From Gammaproteobacteria bacterium (lineage in GTDB: Bacteria; Pseudomonadota; Gammaproteobacteria; UBA4575): 64,000 nucleotides of DNA. Numbering within the stretch: position 1 is the stretch's first letter; each line of letters begins with the position of its first letter. The notes beneath the pieces were generated by a model. The model had not been told where the DNA came from, did not search any database, and saw only the letters and a list, made by a program, of their open reading frames with translations. The DNA lies in contig JAWPMW010000001.1 in the NCBI GenBank assembly GCA_033344735.1, forward strand, positions 1,118,171 to 1,182,170, given 5' to 3'. A program made the translations under genes and the position numbers. Shown here in pieces: positions 50,921 through 64,000 of the stretch.

Positions 50921-51210
50921 TTGGTTTTTTGAGAATTTTCTTTTTCGATGACCTGAAAGAACGTTTCGCCCTCGCGAATCATTCCTAATTCCATTCGCGC
51001 TCGTTCTTCAATAGCATCGAATCCTGACTTAAGATCTTCAACTTCGGCAGCAAGCACTTCATTTCTTTCGAATAGCTGTTGATTCTTGGCTGTCTGATTA
51101 TCAATACGGTCACTCAAGTGAGCCAATTTACGCACTCCATCTCTGTCTATCCACAACTGGTATTGCAGAATCATAAATACGGTAACTAAAAATACAACAA
51201 ACAGCTTCAT
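50917..51210 (-). CDS. ftsB: Cell division protein FtsB
   Basis: FtsB forms a trimer with FtsL and FtsQ at the septum. The 97-residue protein has a short cytoplasmic start, one membrane helix (about residues 3-20), and a periplasmic leucine-zipper-like coiled coil with repeated LxxxN positions. ARMELGMIREGETFF near the end is a family hallmark. It lies between eno and ispD. Confidence 0.95.
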   Translation of the reverse strand: MKLFVVFLVTVFMILQYQLWIDRDGVRKLAHLSDRIDNQTAKNQQLFERNEVLAAEVEDLKSGFDAIEERARMELGMIREGETFFQVIEKENSQKTK

Positions 51211-51247
51211 TGAGTTTATTTATTGCGCCTTCTTATCGTTCAAAAAA

Positions 51248-52564
<1,317 letters not shown>

Positions 52565-52570
52565 TTATTT

Positions 52571-55095
<2,525 letters not shown>

Positions 55096-55153
55096 TTAGA
55101 TTCCGAAGTGCAAGATGGGATATTAGGGTACCAAAGCCTGAGGATAGCCTCAA

Positions 55154-56425
55154 TCAATATCCTTCCCCAATCCAGTATCCCCACACAAAAATTAGCTGTT
55201 GCTGGTGAAATAGTAAGGGAATTCTGTCACGTTCCCATGGTTTTACACCCTGCTCTTGGAATAGCTTTTTTAAGTCTTTTTGACAACCTCTCCCACGTGG
55301 ACGCATCGCTTCCCCACCTTGACGGAATTTGACCAGCAAATTTTCGACATCACATAAATTGATACCAAAATTATCTAATTGCTCACGAGTTAACGTCAGC
55401 CCCAAAGAATCTATAATTAATGGACGCTTCAAGTCCCATTGATAGCTTTGTGTAACATCATGTTTAATCATAATGGGCTGCAAATAGAGCAGCCCACGAT
55501 ATTTTCTAATTTCATTATACTGCCAACGAATGCAGGCCCCACAATTATCGCGACTGCGTACTGCATCATCTACTACTCGCTGTAAAATTTCAGCACTTGG
55601 GGTTAGATAGCCCGCTGATTTAATCCACCAACGTAGTACATTTTTCAGACGCGCATTATCCAGAGCTTTGATTTTCTCAATATCGAGCGCATAGCTTTTA
55701 TCTATAGCATCCTTAGCATCCAATTTTGCTAAGTCATTTAGCATTTGCATAGATTCACTTTGCCACTGACCACTACGTCCGATGGTGTCCTGTAAACCTT
55801 GCCAACGCGAATGCAATAAGGGCATTACCTGGAGCCGCAAATAATTTCTATCATGTACCAATGAATCATTTGAAGGATCATCAAGCCAACTTAATTGATG
55901 TTTTTGTGCATACTCTTCTATCTGTTGGCGAGAAATGTCTAGCAATGGTCGCATTAACAATGCCTTGCCAAGTGCTCTTTTTGACGCACAACCAGCTAAG
56001 CCATGCACTCCTGCACCTCGGAAAAGCTGCAGGAGCATGGTTTCGATTTGATCGTCGGCATGATGAGCTGAAAGTAGTAAATCGTTGACACCCAATACAC
56101 TCTCAAATGCTTGATAACGCGCTTGGCGTGCCGCACCTTCAACACCAAGATGATTATATTGTTCTACATCGACACAAATAACATCAATATCAATATTCAG
56201 CTCATCACACTGATGTCGACAATGTTGCGACCAAGCATTTGAATCAGCATGAATTTGATGATCGATATGAATGGCCTTTAATAATCGGCCCCTCGAAGCA
56301 CAGGCAATATTAGCTGCATGAAGAAGTACTGTTGAATCTATTCCACCGCTATAAGCAATGCAGATAGACTTTGTCTCGTCAGTGTATAATAGGCAATCGT
56401 GTAGTTTTTTTAAGATATCAGGCAT
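55154..56425 (-). CDS. tilS: tRNA(Ile)-lysidine synthetase
   Basis: TilS converts C34 of tRNA-Ile(CAU) to lysidine, changing its decoding from AUG to AUA. The 423-residue protein has the PP-loop SGGIDS at 26-31, the N-terminal TilS core and a C-terminal TilS domain ending with PRGRGCQKDLKKLFQEQ-type residues. It follows accA by 15 bases and precedes pyrG by 61, as in many gammaproteobacteria. Confidence 0.96.
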   Translation of the reverse strand: MPDILKKLHDCLLYTDETKSICIAYSGGIDSTVLLHAANIACASRGRLLKAIHIDHQIHADSNAWSQHCRHQCDELNIDIDVICVDVEQYNHLGVEGAARQARYQAFESVLGVNDLLLSAHHADDQIETMLLQLFRGAGVHGLAGCASKRALGKALLMRPLLDISRQQIEEYAQKHQLSWLDDPSNDSLVHDRNYLRLQVMPLLHSRWQGLQDTIGRSGQWQSESMQMLNDLAKLDAKDAIDKSYALDIEKIKALDNARLKNVLRWWIKSAGYLTPSAEILQRVVDDAVRSRDNCGACIRWQYNEIRKYRGLLYLQPIMIKHDVTQSYQWDLKRPLIIDSLGLTLTREQLDNFGINLCDVENLLVKFRQGGEAMRPRGRGCQKDLKKLFQEQGVKPWERDRIPLLFHQQQLIFVWGYWIGEGY

Positions 56426-56440
56426 ATTCTGCCAGTGACG

Positions 56441-57397
56441 CTAATCTTTGAACACACCATACGAAGTCAGTCGTTCAAATCGTGCTTCTAATAAATCGTG
56501 AGTATCCATTTTTGTGAGACGCGCTAAGTTCTGACTTAATGATGCTCTCATGTTCTCACTAGTAACATCTAGATCGCGGTGCGCACCACTCATAGGCTCT
56601 TTTATTACTTCATCAACCAAATTGAGCTCTAGCAAACGATCAGAAGTTATACCCAATGTTTCAGCTGCATCTTCAGCTTTATCCGCATTCTTCCAAAGAA
56701 TTGATGCACAGCCTTCAGGAGAGATAACCGAATATGTGCTATAACTAAGCATAGACAAATGATCTCCGACTCCAATAGCAAGTGCACCACCTGAGCCACC
56801 CTCACCTATGACATTACAAACAATAGGTGTCTTTAACTCAGCCATACGATACAAGTTATGAGCAATTGCTTGAGCTTGCCCGCGCTCCTCAGCACCCACA
56901 CCAGGATAGGCACCCGGTGTATCAATGAATGTCACGATTGGCATTTGGAATTTTTCAGCCATTTCCATAATACGTAAAGCTTTTCGATAACCTTCAGGTC
57001 TTGGCATACCAAAGTTACGCTTGAGATTCTCTTTGGTATTCCTACCTTTTTGATGACCAATAACGGCAATGGAACGGCCTTCAAATTTTGCAATACCACA
57101 TATAATTGCTGCATCATCAGAGTAAGCACGGTCACCATGCAATTCTTCGAAGTCAGTAAATAATTTTTCAACATAATCCAAGGTATAAGGCCGGTGAGGA
57201 TGACGTGCAATTTGGGCTACTTGCCATGCGGACAAATCTTTATAAATAGTTTCAGTTAATGCGCGACTCTTAGCCTCCAACTTAGCAATTTCGTCACCCA
57301 ACTGCATTTCATTGTCAGACTCCACCCGACGCAATTCATTAATTTTTGCCTCTAACTCTGCAATCGGTTGTTCAAATTCTAAATAATCAGAAACCAT
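56441..57397 (-). CDS. accA: Acetyl-CoA carboxylase carboxyltransferase subunit alpha
   Basis: AccA pairs with AccD (here at 4910-5767) in acetyl-CoA carboxylase. The 318-residue protein starts with [14 protein letters not shown], a typical helical N-terminus. It contains [39 protein letters not shown] and [14 protein letters not shown], all diagnostic. It lies between dnaE and tilS, in the conserved dnaE-accA order. Confidence 0.98.
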   Translation of the reverse strand: MVSDYLEFEQPIAELEAKINELRRVESDNEMQLGDEIAKLEAKSRALTETIYKDLSAWQVAQIARHPHRPYTLDYVEKLFTDFEELHGDRAYSDDAAIICGIAKFEGRSIAVIGHQKGRNTKENLKRNFGMPRPEGYRKALRIMEMAEKFQMPIVTFIDTPGAYPGVGAEERGQAQAIAHNLYRMAELKTPIVCNVIGEGGSGGALAIGVGDHLSMLSYSTYSVISPEGCASILWKNADKAEDAAETLGITSDRLLELNLVDEVIKEPMSGAHRDLDVTSENMRASLSQNLARLTKMDTHDLLEARFERLTSYGVFKD

Positions 57398-57487
57398 AGG
57401 TATCTATTTTCATTAAATTTTTCGCATTATAGTCGGACTCGTCGATGATTTCAGGAAAGTGTCAAAAAATAAGTTATCAATATATGG

Positions 57488-60400
57488 CTAATAAACCACT
57501 CTAGCATTGTTAACACCTTGCAAACTGGACAATCTTCGAATCAGATCTCGTTCAGGAACAACATTCCACTGGTCACCAAGCTGAAATTTTGCCTCGCCAT
57601 GTGCAGACTGATATTGAATCAGTACTTTACAACTACCATCACGATAAGGCTTCAAAGTATTTTCAAGATCGACTATCAAAGAATCTTTTTGCTCTTCAGC
57701 ATTAATGCTAACAACAATGCCTTTTCCGTAATCTACTCGCGCGTCATCTAAGCGGGTAATTTCTTTAGCCCGGATTCGCGGCTTGCCATTATAATCATCG
57801 ATGCTGATCACACCATCCACGATCAAAATTTGATCTTTCACAATATGGTGCTTGAATTGACTGTAAGTATCAGCAAATACTGCGACATGCATACGTGCAG
57901 TATTGTCATCTAAAGTTAAGAATGCAATGCGCCCAGAAGGACTATTTCGAAGTCGCATATCCATCAATAAACCACCCACCTTCACCATGTTGGCATCTTT
58001 GTTTCGATAGTTAGTATCAATTGGTGCAATTGGTTGCGCTAATCGTTCCTTCAGTGTTTTACCTACCAAATTTGCTAACTCTTCTCGATACTGATCGACT
58101 GGATGACCTGAAAAATATAACCCTAAAGTTTCACGTTCCGCTGCTAGCAGAGTATCTTCATCCCACTCTGGCTTTTCTTCCATGACCCCTTCACGCGCCA
58201 CAACTTGACCACCACCAAACATATCATTCTGCCCAATGTCATCATTACGATGATGCTGCTCAGCTGTTTGCATAGCTCGAGGCAAATGATGCATCAGCGT
58301 TGCACGAGTGTGCCCACATGAATCTAATGCTCCTGAGCGTATCATTGCCTCCATACTACGGCGATTAAATTTTTGCGTTTCTAATCGCATACAAAAATCA
58401 TTAAGAGTTTTATAATATCCATTTTTCTCACGTTCATGCACTAATGACTCAACAGCGGCTTCACCAACACCTTTTATTGCACCTAATCCATAAACAATTT
58501 TTAGATCTTCTGTTACGGTGAATCCATAATGCGACGCGTTCGCACACGGCGGTAATACATCGAGCTTCATGGTTTTACATTCTTCACGCAAGTGAACTAC
58601 TTTATCGGTATTATCCATATCGGCCGAAAGTACTGACGCCATAAACTCTGCTGGGTAATGTGCTTTTAACCACGCTGTTTGATAAGAAAGCATTGCATAA
58701 GCCACTGAGTGTGATTTATTAAAACCATATCCAGCAAACTTTTCCATTAAATCGAAAATATAGTTGGCATTAGAATCATCAACTTTTCGCTCTGTAGCAC
58801 CTTTCACAAAGATAGCACGCTGCTTGGCCATTTCTTCAGGTTTCTTCTTACCCATTGCGCGTCGCAATAAATCTGCCCCACCTAAGGAATAGCCCGCCAA
58901 TACTTGTGCAATTTGCATCACTTGTTCTTGATACAAAATTACTCCATAGGTTTCATTTAGAATAGCCTCCAAATCTGGATGAGGATATTCAACTAAGGCA
59001 CCATGTTTACGATCTATAAAATCATCCACCATGCCAGACTGCAAAGGCCCTGGCCGATACAAAGCAACTAATGCAACAATATCTTCAAACTTATCTGGCT
59101 TAAGTCTTCCTAAAATATCTTTTAAACCATCAGACTCTAACTGAAATACGGCAGTAGTCTGCTGATTCTGCAATAAAGTGTATGTAGCTTTATCATCAAG
59201 CGGCAATGCATTTAAATCGATCGGTGGTTTAGTTTCCTTTTCTAGGCGTGCATTTACTTTAGCTAGAGTGCGATCAATTATTGTTAATGTTCGCAGCCCA
59301 AGAAAATCAAATTTAACCAAACCAATTGCTTCAACATCATCTTTATCTAACTGAGTAACAACGTTAGCACCACCAGCTTCACAATATAGTGGAGTGAAAT
59401 CAGTTAATTTAGACGGCGCAATGACAACTCCACCAGCATGTTTGCCTGCATTACGCGCCAGACCTTCAAGCTGTAAAGCCATATCGATGAGTGTTCGAAC
59501 TTCATCATCATCATCTACCAGCTGCTTGAAATCTTTCTCACGGTCTAATGCTTTTGCCAAAGTCATGCCAACTTCAAATGGCACCATTTTAGCGATGCGG
59601 TCAACAAATCCATAAGGGTGTCCGAGCACACGACCAACATCACGCACTACAGCTTTAGCAGCCATGGTACCGTAAGTAATTATTTGACTAACTTTTTCGC
59701 GACCATATCGTGTGGCAACATAATCAATCACCCGGTCACGCCCAGCCATGCAAAAATCTATATCAAAATCAGGCATAGACACACGCTCAGGATTTAAGAA
59801 ACGCTCAAATAACAGATCATATTGAAGAGGATCTATATCAGTAATTCCTAACACATATGCAACCAAAGAACCCGCACCAGACCCTCGACCCGGTCCAACA
59901 GGCACGCCATTTTCTCGTGACCATCTAGTGAAATCTGACACAATTAAGAAATAACCTGAGTAACCCATGCTTTCAATCACATCAAGCTCGATATCCAAAC
60001 GCTGCTTATAGCTATTTAAATCCACTGATTCACCAATAGACTTAATTCTTTCTAATCGATTTTGCAAACCTAGCAGAGATTGCTCACGCAAATATTCATC
60101 AGTTGTAAGCTCTCCTGTTGGAAATTCTGGTAAAACATTTTTACCAAACTCTAAACGCACATTACAGCGTTTTGCTATTTCGATAGTATTTGAAATTGCT
60201 GAAGGCACATCTGAATACAAAGCCACCATTTCATCCACAGGACGCAAATATTGTTGTTCACTATAAGCGCGCGAACGCCGAGGATCAGCTAGAACTCGAC
60301 CTTGGTTGATACAAACACGTACTTCATGAGCTTCATATTCTTGTGATGTTAAAAATCTCACATCATTGGTCGCCACTACTGGAAGATTGTTTTTATCTGC

Positions 60401-60958
60401 AATCTCTAATGCACGCTCGTTATATACATCCTCTCCTTCACGGCCTGTTCTTTGTAATTCCACATAAAATCTATCTGAAAAAACCTTTTTCCAATTATTT
60501 ACACATGTGTCGATACGAGCCATATCCTGCTTTAAGAGCAGTTTGCCCAAATCACCTTCACGTCCACCAGACAATACAATTAACCCTTGATTGAATTCAT
60601 TTATCCAACTGCGATCGATTGTCGGTTGACCTCCGTGTTGCCCATTCAAATACGCACGCGTCAACAATTCTGTTAAGTTACGATAACCAGTATTGTCTAT
60701 GCATAACAATACAATGCGGTATCGCTCTTGCATTTCCTTATCTTTAATTAAAACATCTGCGCCAATGATTGGTTTAACGCCATTTGCAATGGCTGCACGA
60801 TAAAACTTGACTAAGGCAAAGAGATTAGAGAAATCTGTGAGAGCTATCGCGGGCATTTGCAACTCTGAAGCTTTTCGCATCAGTTCAGGAATACGTACTA
60901 GTCCATCAATAATAGAAAATTCGCTATGCAAGCGTAAATGAACAAATTGCGGATTCAT
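57488..60958 (-). CDS. dnaE: DNA polymerase III alpha subunit
   Basis: DnaE is the replicative polymerase. The 1156-residue protein has the N-terminal PHP domain (HLRLHSEFSIIDGLVR), the C-family polymerase core with catalytic aspartates in MPDFDIDFC near 396-398, a helix-hairpin-helix region and a C-terminal OB fold. The residues of the N-terminal PHP are not all intact metal ligands, as usual when proofreading is by a separate DnaQ. Its start overlaps the rnhB stop by 4 bases. Confidence 0.98.
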   Translation of the reverse strand: MNPQFVHLRLHSEFSIIDGLVRIPELMRKASELQMPAIALTDFSNLFALVKFYRAAIANGVKPIIGADVLIKDKEMQERYRIVLLCIDNTGYRNLTELLTRAYLNGQHGGQPTIDRSWINEFNQGLIVLSGGREGDLGKLLLKQDMARIDTCVNNWKKVFSDRFYVELQRTGREGEDVYNERALEIADKNNLPVVATNDVRFLTSQEYEAHEVRVCINQGRVLADPRRSRAYSEQQYLRPVDEMVALYSDVPSAISNTIEIAKRCNVRLEFGKNVLPEFPTGELTTDEYLREQSLLGLQNRLERIKSIGESVDLNSYKQRLDIELDVIESMGYSGYFLIVSDFTRWSRENGVPVGPGRGSGAGSLVAYVLGITDIDPLQYDLLFERFLNPERVSMPDFDIDFCMAGRDRVIDYVATRYGREKVSQIITYGTMAAKAVVRDVGRVLGHPYGFVDRIAKMVPFEVGMTLAKALDREKDFKQLVDDDDEVRTLIDMALQLEGLARNAGKHAGGVVIAPSKLTDFTPLYCEAGGANVVTQLDKDDVEAIGLVKFDFLGLRTLTIIDRTLAKVNARLEKETKPPIDLNALPLDDKATYTLLQNQQTTAVFQLESDGLKDILGRLKPDKFEDIVALVALYRPGPLQSGMVDDFIDRKHGALVEYPHPDLEAILNETYGVILYQEQVMQIAQVLAGYSLGGADLLRRAMGKKKPEEMAKQRAIFVKGATERKVDDSNANYIFDLMEKFAGYGFNKSHSVAYAMLSYQTAWLKAHYPAEFMASVLSADMDNTDKVVHLREECKTMKLDVLPPCANASHYGFTVTEDLKIVYGLGAIKGVGEAAVESLVHEREKNGYYKTLNDFCMRLETQKFNRRSMEAMIRSGALDSCGHTRATLMHHLPRAMQTAEQHHRNDDIGQNDMFGGGQVVAREGVMEEKPEWDEDTLLAAERETLGLYFSGHPVDQYREELANLVGKTLKERLAQPIAPIDTNYRNKDANMVKVGGLLMDMRLRNSPSGRIAFLTLDDNTARMHVAVFADTYSQFKHHIVKDQILIVDGVISIDDYNGKPRIRAKEITRLDDARVDYGKGIVVSINAEEQKDSLIVDLENTLKPYRDGSCKVLIQYQSAHGEAKFQLGDQWNVVPERDLIRRLSSLQGVNNARVVY

Positions 60959-61542
60959 TTGAAGTTATTCGTAACCACATTAGCAACAGGCTTGAAACTT
61001 TTGCGGTGATGACTGCAAGGGCCATGTTGTTTAAGTGCTTCCATATGGTAAGCAGTCGGATAACCTTTATGCTTAGCAAAACCATAATTTGGATAAGACT
61101 TGTCCAACTCGCACATTTCCGAGTCTCGAGTGACTTTGGCAAGTATTGACGCCGCACTAATAGCAGGCACATGTTGATCACCCTTAATCACGGCAAATGA
61201 CTCAACAGATAATTGTGGACAAAATTTACCATCAACAAGTGCTAGTGTCGCTTCAAATGCCAACGCTTCAAATGCACGCTGCATTGCTAGCAGACTGGCA
61301 TTAAAAATATTGTATTGATCAATTTCTGTAGGTTCACATCGCCCAATACTCCAAGCGAGCGCATTCTGTCTTATTTGCGCCGCACACGCTTCGCGTTTTT
61401 TAGCAGAGAGCATCTTTGAATCCCTCAATTCTTTCCAGTCATGACCATCTCCAAGCACGACAGCAGCAGCTACTACAGGACCCGCCAGAGGCCCTCGTCC
61501 AACTTCATCGATCCCTGCATATGTATTGATATCTACTTGCAT
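60955..61542 (-). CDS. rnhB: Ribonuclease HII
   Basis: RnhB removes ribonucleotides from DNA. ATG at 61542 gives a 195-residue protein starting MQVDINTYAGIDEVGRGPLAG, with the catalytic Asp12 and Glu13 in the DEVGRG motif. The open frame continues to a TTG at 61581, which would add 13 residues without a Shine-Dalgarno; 195 residues fits the family. Start choice is therefore inferred from homology. It is the first gene of the leftward run and overlaps dnaE by 4 bases. Confidence 0.95.
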   Translation of the reverse strand: MQVDINTYAGIDEVGRGPLAGPVVAAAVVLGDGHDWKELRDSKMLSAKKREACAAQIRQNALAWSIGRCEPTEIDQYNIFNASLLAMQRAFEALAFEATLALVDGKFCPQLSVESFAVIKGDQHVPAISAASILAKVTRDSEMCELDKSYPNYGFAKHKGYPTAYHMEALKQHGPCSHHRKSFKPVANVVTNNFK

Positions 61543-61662
61543 ATCAGTGAATCCAACAACATTAGAGTGCTTTTTAATCAACTGTCTTTTTTAGTCAATG
61601 ATGCCCATATCAGGCTGAAGGACGTATACTGCAAGGTTTTTATAATACAGATTTTTAATTGA

Positions 61663-62592
61663 ATGGGAATTGTGAATATTGCGGTAATTGGCACAGGTTA
61701 CTTGGGTAAATTCCATGCTCAAAAATATCAAGCATTAGAAAATTGCCAATTAACAGGATTAATCGATAGTGACCCTGCCACCCTTAAAGAAATGGCTAGT
61801 TTATACCCACAAGCAGCGACTAGTGCAGACATCCATTCACTAATTGATGACGTTGATGCGGTAAGCATAGCTACATCGACCCCTTCACATTATGAAATAG
61901 CCAAACAATTTTTACAGCGCGGCAAACATGTGCTTTTAGAAAAGCCTATGACATCAACTATCGAGCAAGGCCAAGAACTTATCAGACTTGCTAAGAATAA
62001 TCAGTGTATATTACAAATAGGCCATATTGAACGTTTCAATCCTACCGTGCTTGCGATGGATGAACATATGCAACAGCCAAAGTTTATCGAATCACAACGG
62101 CTGTCGCCATTCAAATCACGCGGTACTGATGTCAACGTTATACTTGATTTAATGATTCACGACATCGATATTATTCTTAGTATTGTTAAGTCCAACATTG
62201 AATCGATTCAAGCTTCTGGCATGCGTGTTCTTTCTGATGACATCGATATTGCTAATGCACGCATCACCTTCAGCAACGATTGCGTTGCCAATGTTACAGC
62301 CAGTCGTGTCAGCATCAAAAGTGAACGCAAACTACGCTTATTTCAAGATAATGCTTATTTCTCCGCAGATTTAGGCAATCATGATTTAAAAATATATACT
62401 CGTGATGATGGAGAGATCAATTCACAAAGCTTCAACTTTGAAAAGTCAGATGCACTGTTAACTGAGATCACCCATTTTTTAGACTGCATTCACAACAACT
62501 CACAGCCACTTGTATCCGGCACTGATGGCTTACGTGCCTTGCAAACCGCGAATCAGATTGTAAACACTATTCAATTACATAACGCAAAATAA
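61663..62592 (+). CDS. gnnA: Gfo/Idh/MocA oxidoreductase, probable UDP-GlcNAc 3-dehydrogenase
   Basis: The 309-residue protein has a Rossmann fold starting with GTGYLG at 10-15, the LEKPM motif with Lys94 and the segment QIGHIERFNP. The last is typical of UDP-GlcNAc 3-dehydrogenases. GnnA oxidises the 3-hydroxyl of UDP-GlcNAc to a ketone, and GnnB then transaminates it. In Acidithiobacillus ferrooxidans, gnnA and gnnB lie between lpxA and lpxB; here the pair sits directly before lpxB on the same strand. Substrate assignment rests on that context plus the motif, since the family is broad. The ATG at 61663 is used; an in-frame GTG at 61672 is possible. Confidence 0.7.
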   Translation: MGIVNIAVIGTGYLGKFHAQKYQALENCQLTGLIDSDPATLKEMASLYPQAATSADIHSLIDDVDAVSIATSTPSHYEIAKQFLQRGKHVLLEKPMTSTIEQGQELIRLAKNNQCILQIGHIERFNPTVLAMDEHMQQPKFIESQRLSPFKSRGTDVNVILDLMIHDIDIILSIVKSNIESIQASGMRVLSDDIDIANARITFSNDCVANVTASRVSIKSERKLRLFQDNAYFSADLGNHDLKIYTRDDGEINSQSFNFEKSDALLTEITHFLDCIHNNSQPLVSGTDGLRALQTANQIVNTIQLHNAK

Positions 62593-62597
62593 TCAGT

Positions 62598-63704
62598 ATG
62601 AAATATGACCCTATCCCTATGGTTGATTTACACCAGCAATATCAATCACTAAAAGTTGAAATTCAAAGTGCAATTAATGTGACATTAGAAAATACAACAT
62701 TTATTATGGGCCCCAATGTTCACGCATTAGAAGACGAAGTCTCAGAATATTTAAATATTAAACACTCTGTTAGCTGCTCTTCTGGTACCGATGCTTTACA
62801 TCTCGCATTACGTGCTTTAGATATAGGCCCTGGCGATGAAGTCATCACCCCATCATTTACTTTTGCCGCTACCGCTGAAGCTATTCGATATGTTGGAGCC
62901 ACCCCGATATTTGTTGACATAGATGCAGAAACATTAAATATAGACTCCGACTGTATTAAAAATGCAATTACTGATAAAACACGCGCCGTGATTGCAGTTC
63001 ATTTATTTGGATTGGCTGCTGACATCGACAAAATAAAAGCTATCATTAAAGATAAAAATATATTCTTGGTCGAGGATTGCGCACAATCATTTGGCGCTGA
63101 TTATAAAGGTAATAAAACAGGGACTCTTGGAGATATCAGCTGTTTTAGTTTCTTCCCTAGCAAAAACCTTGGCTGTTATGGTGATGGCGGCATGATCTGC
63201 ACCGCATCTGACAAGATTACAACAAAACTAAAGCTATTGCGTAATCATGGCAGCCCAATCAGATACGAACACACCATTATTGGCTACAACAGTCGGCTCG
63301 ACGAGATACAAGCTGCTATATTACGCATAAAACTGAAGCATATTGATATGTACAACCAACAGCGCCATGAAAATGCAACTAAATATACTAATGCTTTAAC
63401 AAAATTAGGAATTGTTACACCAAATGAATCTAAAGACAGCACACATGTTTATCATCAATACACTATTCAAGATCCGCGCAGAAATAAAATTCTAAAAGTA
63501 TTGAGTGACCAAAATATTGCTTCTGCTATTTATTACCCTAAAGGCCTGCATCTACAAACTGCCTTCACAAACGGCTCGCCAAGCTCTTCATTACCCATCA
63601 CTGAAAAAGTATCCTCAAACTGTCTATCACTGCCAATGTATCCAGAGTTATCAGCCAAACAAATTGATAGAGTTGTAGGTGTTTTCAAACAGCAGCTAGA
63701 ATAA
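62598..63704 (+). CDS. gnnB: DegT/DnrJ/EryC1/StrS aminotransferase, probable GnnB
   Basis: The 368-residue fold-type I PLP enzyme has the Schiff-base lysine Lys189 in FFPSKNLGCYGDGG, the family's SSGTDALHLALRAL PLP-phosphate segment, and EDCAQSFGADYKG with the PLP-ring aspartate/His-region residue. GnnB transaminates the 3-keto sugar from GnnA to UDP-2-acetamido-3-amino-2,3-dideoxyglucose, which would be acylated by a matching LpxA. It follows gnnA by 5 bases and precedes lpxB by 12. Other DegT enzymes act on perosamine or other sugars, so the substrate is inferred from the operon. Confidence 0.7.
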   Translation: MKYDPIPMVDLHQQYQSLKVEIQSAINVTLENTTFIMGPNVHALEDEVSEYLNIKHSVSCSSGTDALHLALRALDIGPGDEVITPSFTFAATAEAIRYVGATPIFVDIDAETLNIDSDCIKNAITDKTRAVIAVHLFGLAADIDKIKAIIKDKNIFLVEDCAQSFGADYKGNKTGTLGDISCFSFFPSKNLGCYGDGGMICTASDKITTKLKLLRNHGSPIRYEHTIIGYNSRLDEIQAAILRIKLKHIDMYNQQRHENATKYTNALTKLGIVTPNESKDSTHVYHQYTIQDPRRNKILKVLSDQNIASAIYYPKGLHLQTAFTNGSPSSSLPITEKVSSNCLSLPMYPELSAKQIDRVVGVFKQQLE

Positions 63705-63716
63705 TCAAGAATCAAA

Positions 63717-64000
63717 ATGAATATTGTTATTGTTGCCGGCGAAGTATCAGGTGATTTATTAGCAGGAAAATTAGTCACTGGCCTCAAAAATCTCGATAAC
63801 CAATTATGCATATCCGGCATAGGCGGACAGTCCATGCGAGATGCTGGGGTAAATACTTTATTTGATGTCAGGGAAACTTCTGTTGTTGGCATTACAGAAA
63901 TACTCAAACATTATCCTCGTCTGCATAAAATATTATCTACGCTCAAAAAACACATCAGACAAACCAAACCTGAATTACTGATTCTCGTAGATTATCCCGA
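63717..64000 (+). CDS. lpxB: Lipid-A-disaccharide synthase, N-terminal part only
   Basis: LpxB joins lipid X to UDP-diacylglucosamine to make the lipid A disaccharide. The visible 94 residues start MNIVIVAGEVSGDLLAGKL and contain the conserved GIGGQSMRDAG and LLILVDYPD patterns. The frame runs off the right edge at 64000. It is on the opposite strand to rnhB-dnaE, whereas in most gammaproteobacteria lpxB lies immediately upstream of rnhB in the same direction. Confidence 0.95.
   Translation, partial: MNIVIVAGEVSGDLLAGKLVTGLKNLDNQLCISGIGGQSMRDAGVNTLFDVRETSVVGITEILKHYPRLHKILSTLKKHIRQTKPELLILVDYP

Overview
The window is a dense, AT-rich gammaproteobacterial chromosome segment. About 56 protein genes were identified, two of them cut by the window edges. 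No rRNA, tRNA, CRISPR array, insertion sequence or prophage is visible, and no gap exceeds 300 bases. Gene order is typically gammaproteobacterial: asd-fimV-truA-trpF, trpB-trpA-accD-folC-dedD-cvpA-purF, pepA-holC-valS opposite lptF-lptG, and rnhB-dnaE-accA-tilS-pyrG-kdsA-eno-ftsB-ispD-ispF. FimV and FimX point to type IV pili and twitching. Complete leucine and partial tryptophan branches, an SCO copper chaperone, LPS genes and many single-copy essential genes suggest a free-living, respiring, Gram-negative cell. The species cannot be named from sequence reading alone.

Layout. 1-9275: leftward genes for purine, folate, fatty-acid and tryptophan synthesis (purF, folC, accD, trpFBA, truA), ending with a leaderless L,D-transpeptidase and the start of a glycerate 2-kinase. 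9298-19056: fimV with a strong terminator, asd, leuBDC, aroC and prmB, also leftward. 19131-23223: SCO and psd rightward, then the EF-P module (epmA, efp, epmB). 23224-27299: a GC-richer, possibly structured leader followed by a PilZ-like protein and FimX, a likely c-di-GMP effector pair. 27306-37635: htpX, topoisomerase IV, a solitary AddA-like helicase-nuclease, dsbC and xerD. 37887-46265: an RDD membrane protein, lptG/lptF, pepA-holC-valS, a possible 25-residue membrane microprotein and a LysE exporter. 46344-61542: a 15 kb leftward run of tightly packed, often overlapping genes from rnhB down to two uncharacterised genes. 61663-64000: a rightward cluster resembling gnnA-gnnB-lpxB.

The observations most worth a second look are these. 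The gnnA/gnnB pair in front of lpxB predicts lipid A built on a 2,3-diamino sugar with amide-linked acyl chains. The leader plus PilZ-like plus degenerate FimX locus may be a receptor-only c-di-GMP unit. The AddA-like enzyme has no AddB partner next to it. A 25-residue membrane ORF with a good ribosome-binding site lies opposite the end of valS. A secreted protein of unknown function sits at the end of a long operon of essential genes.
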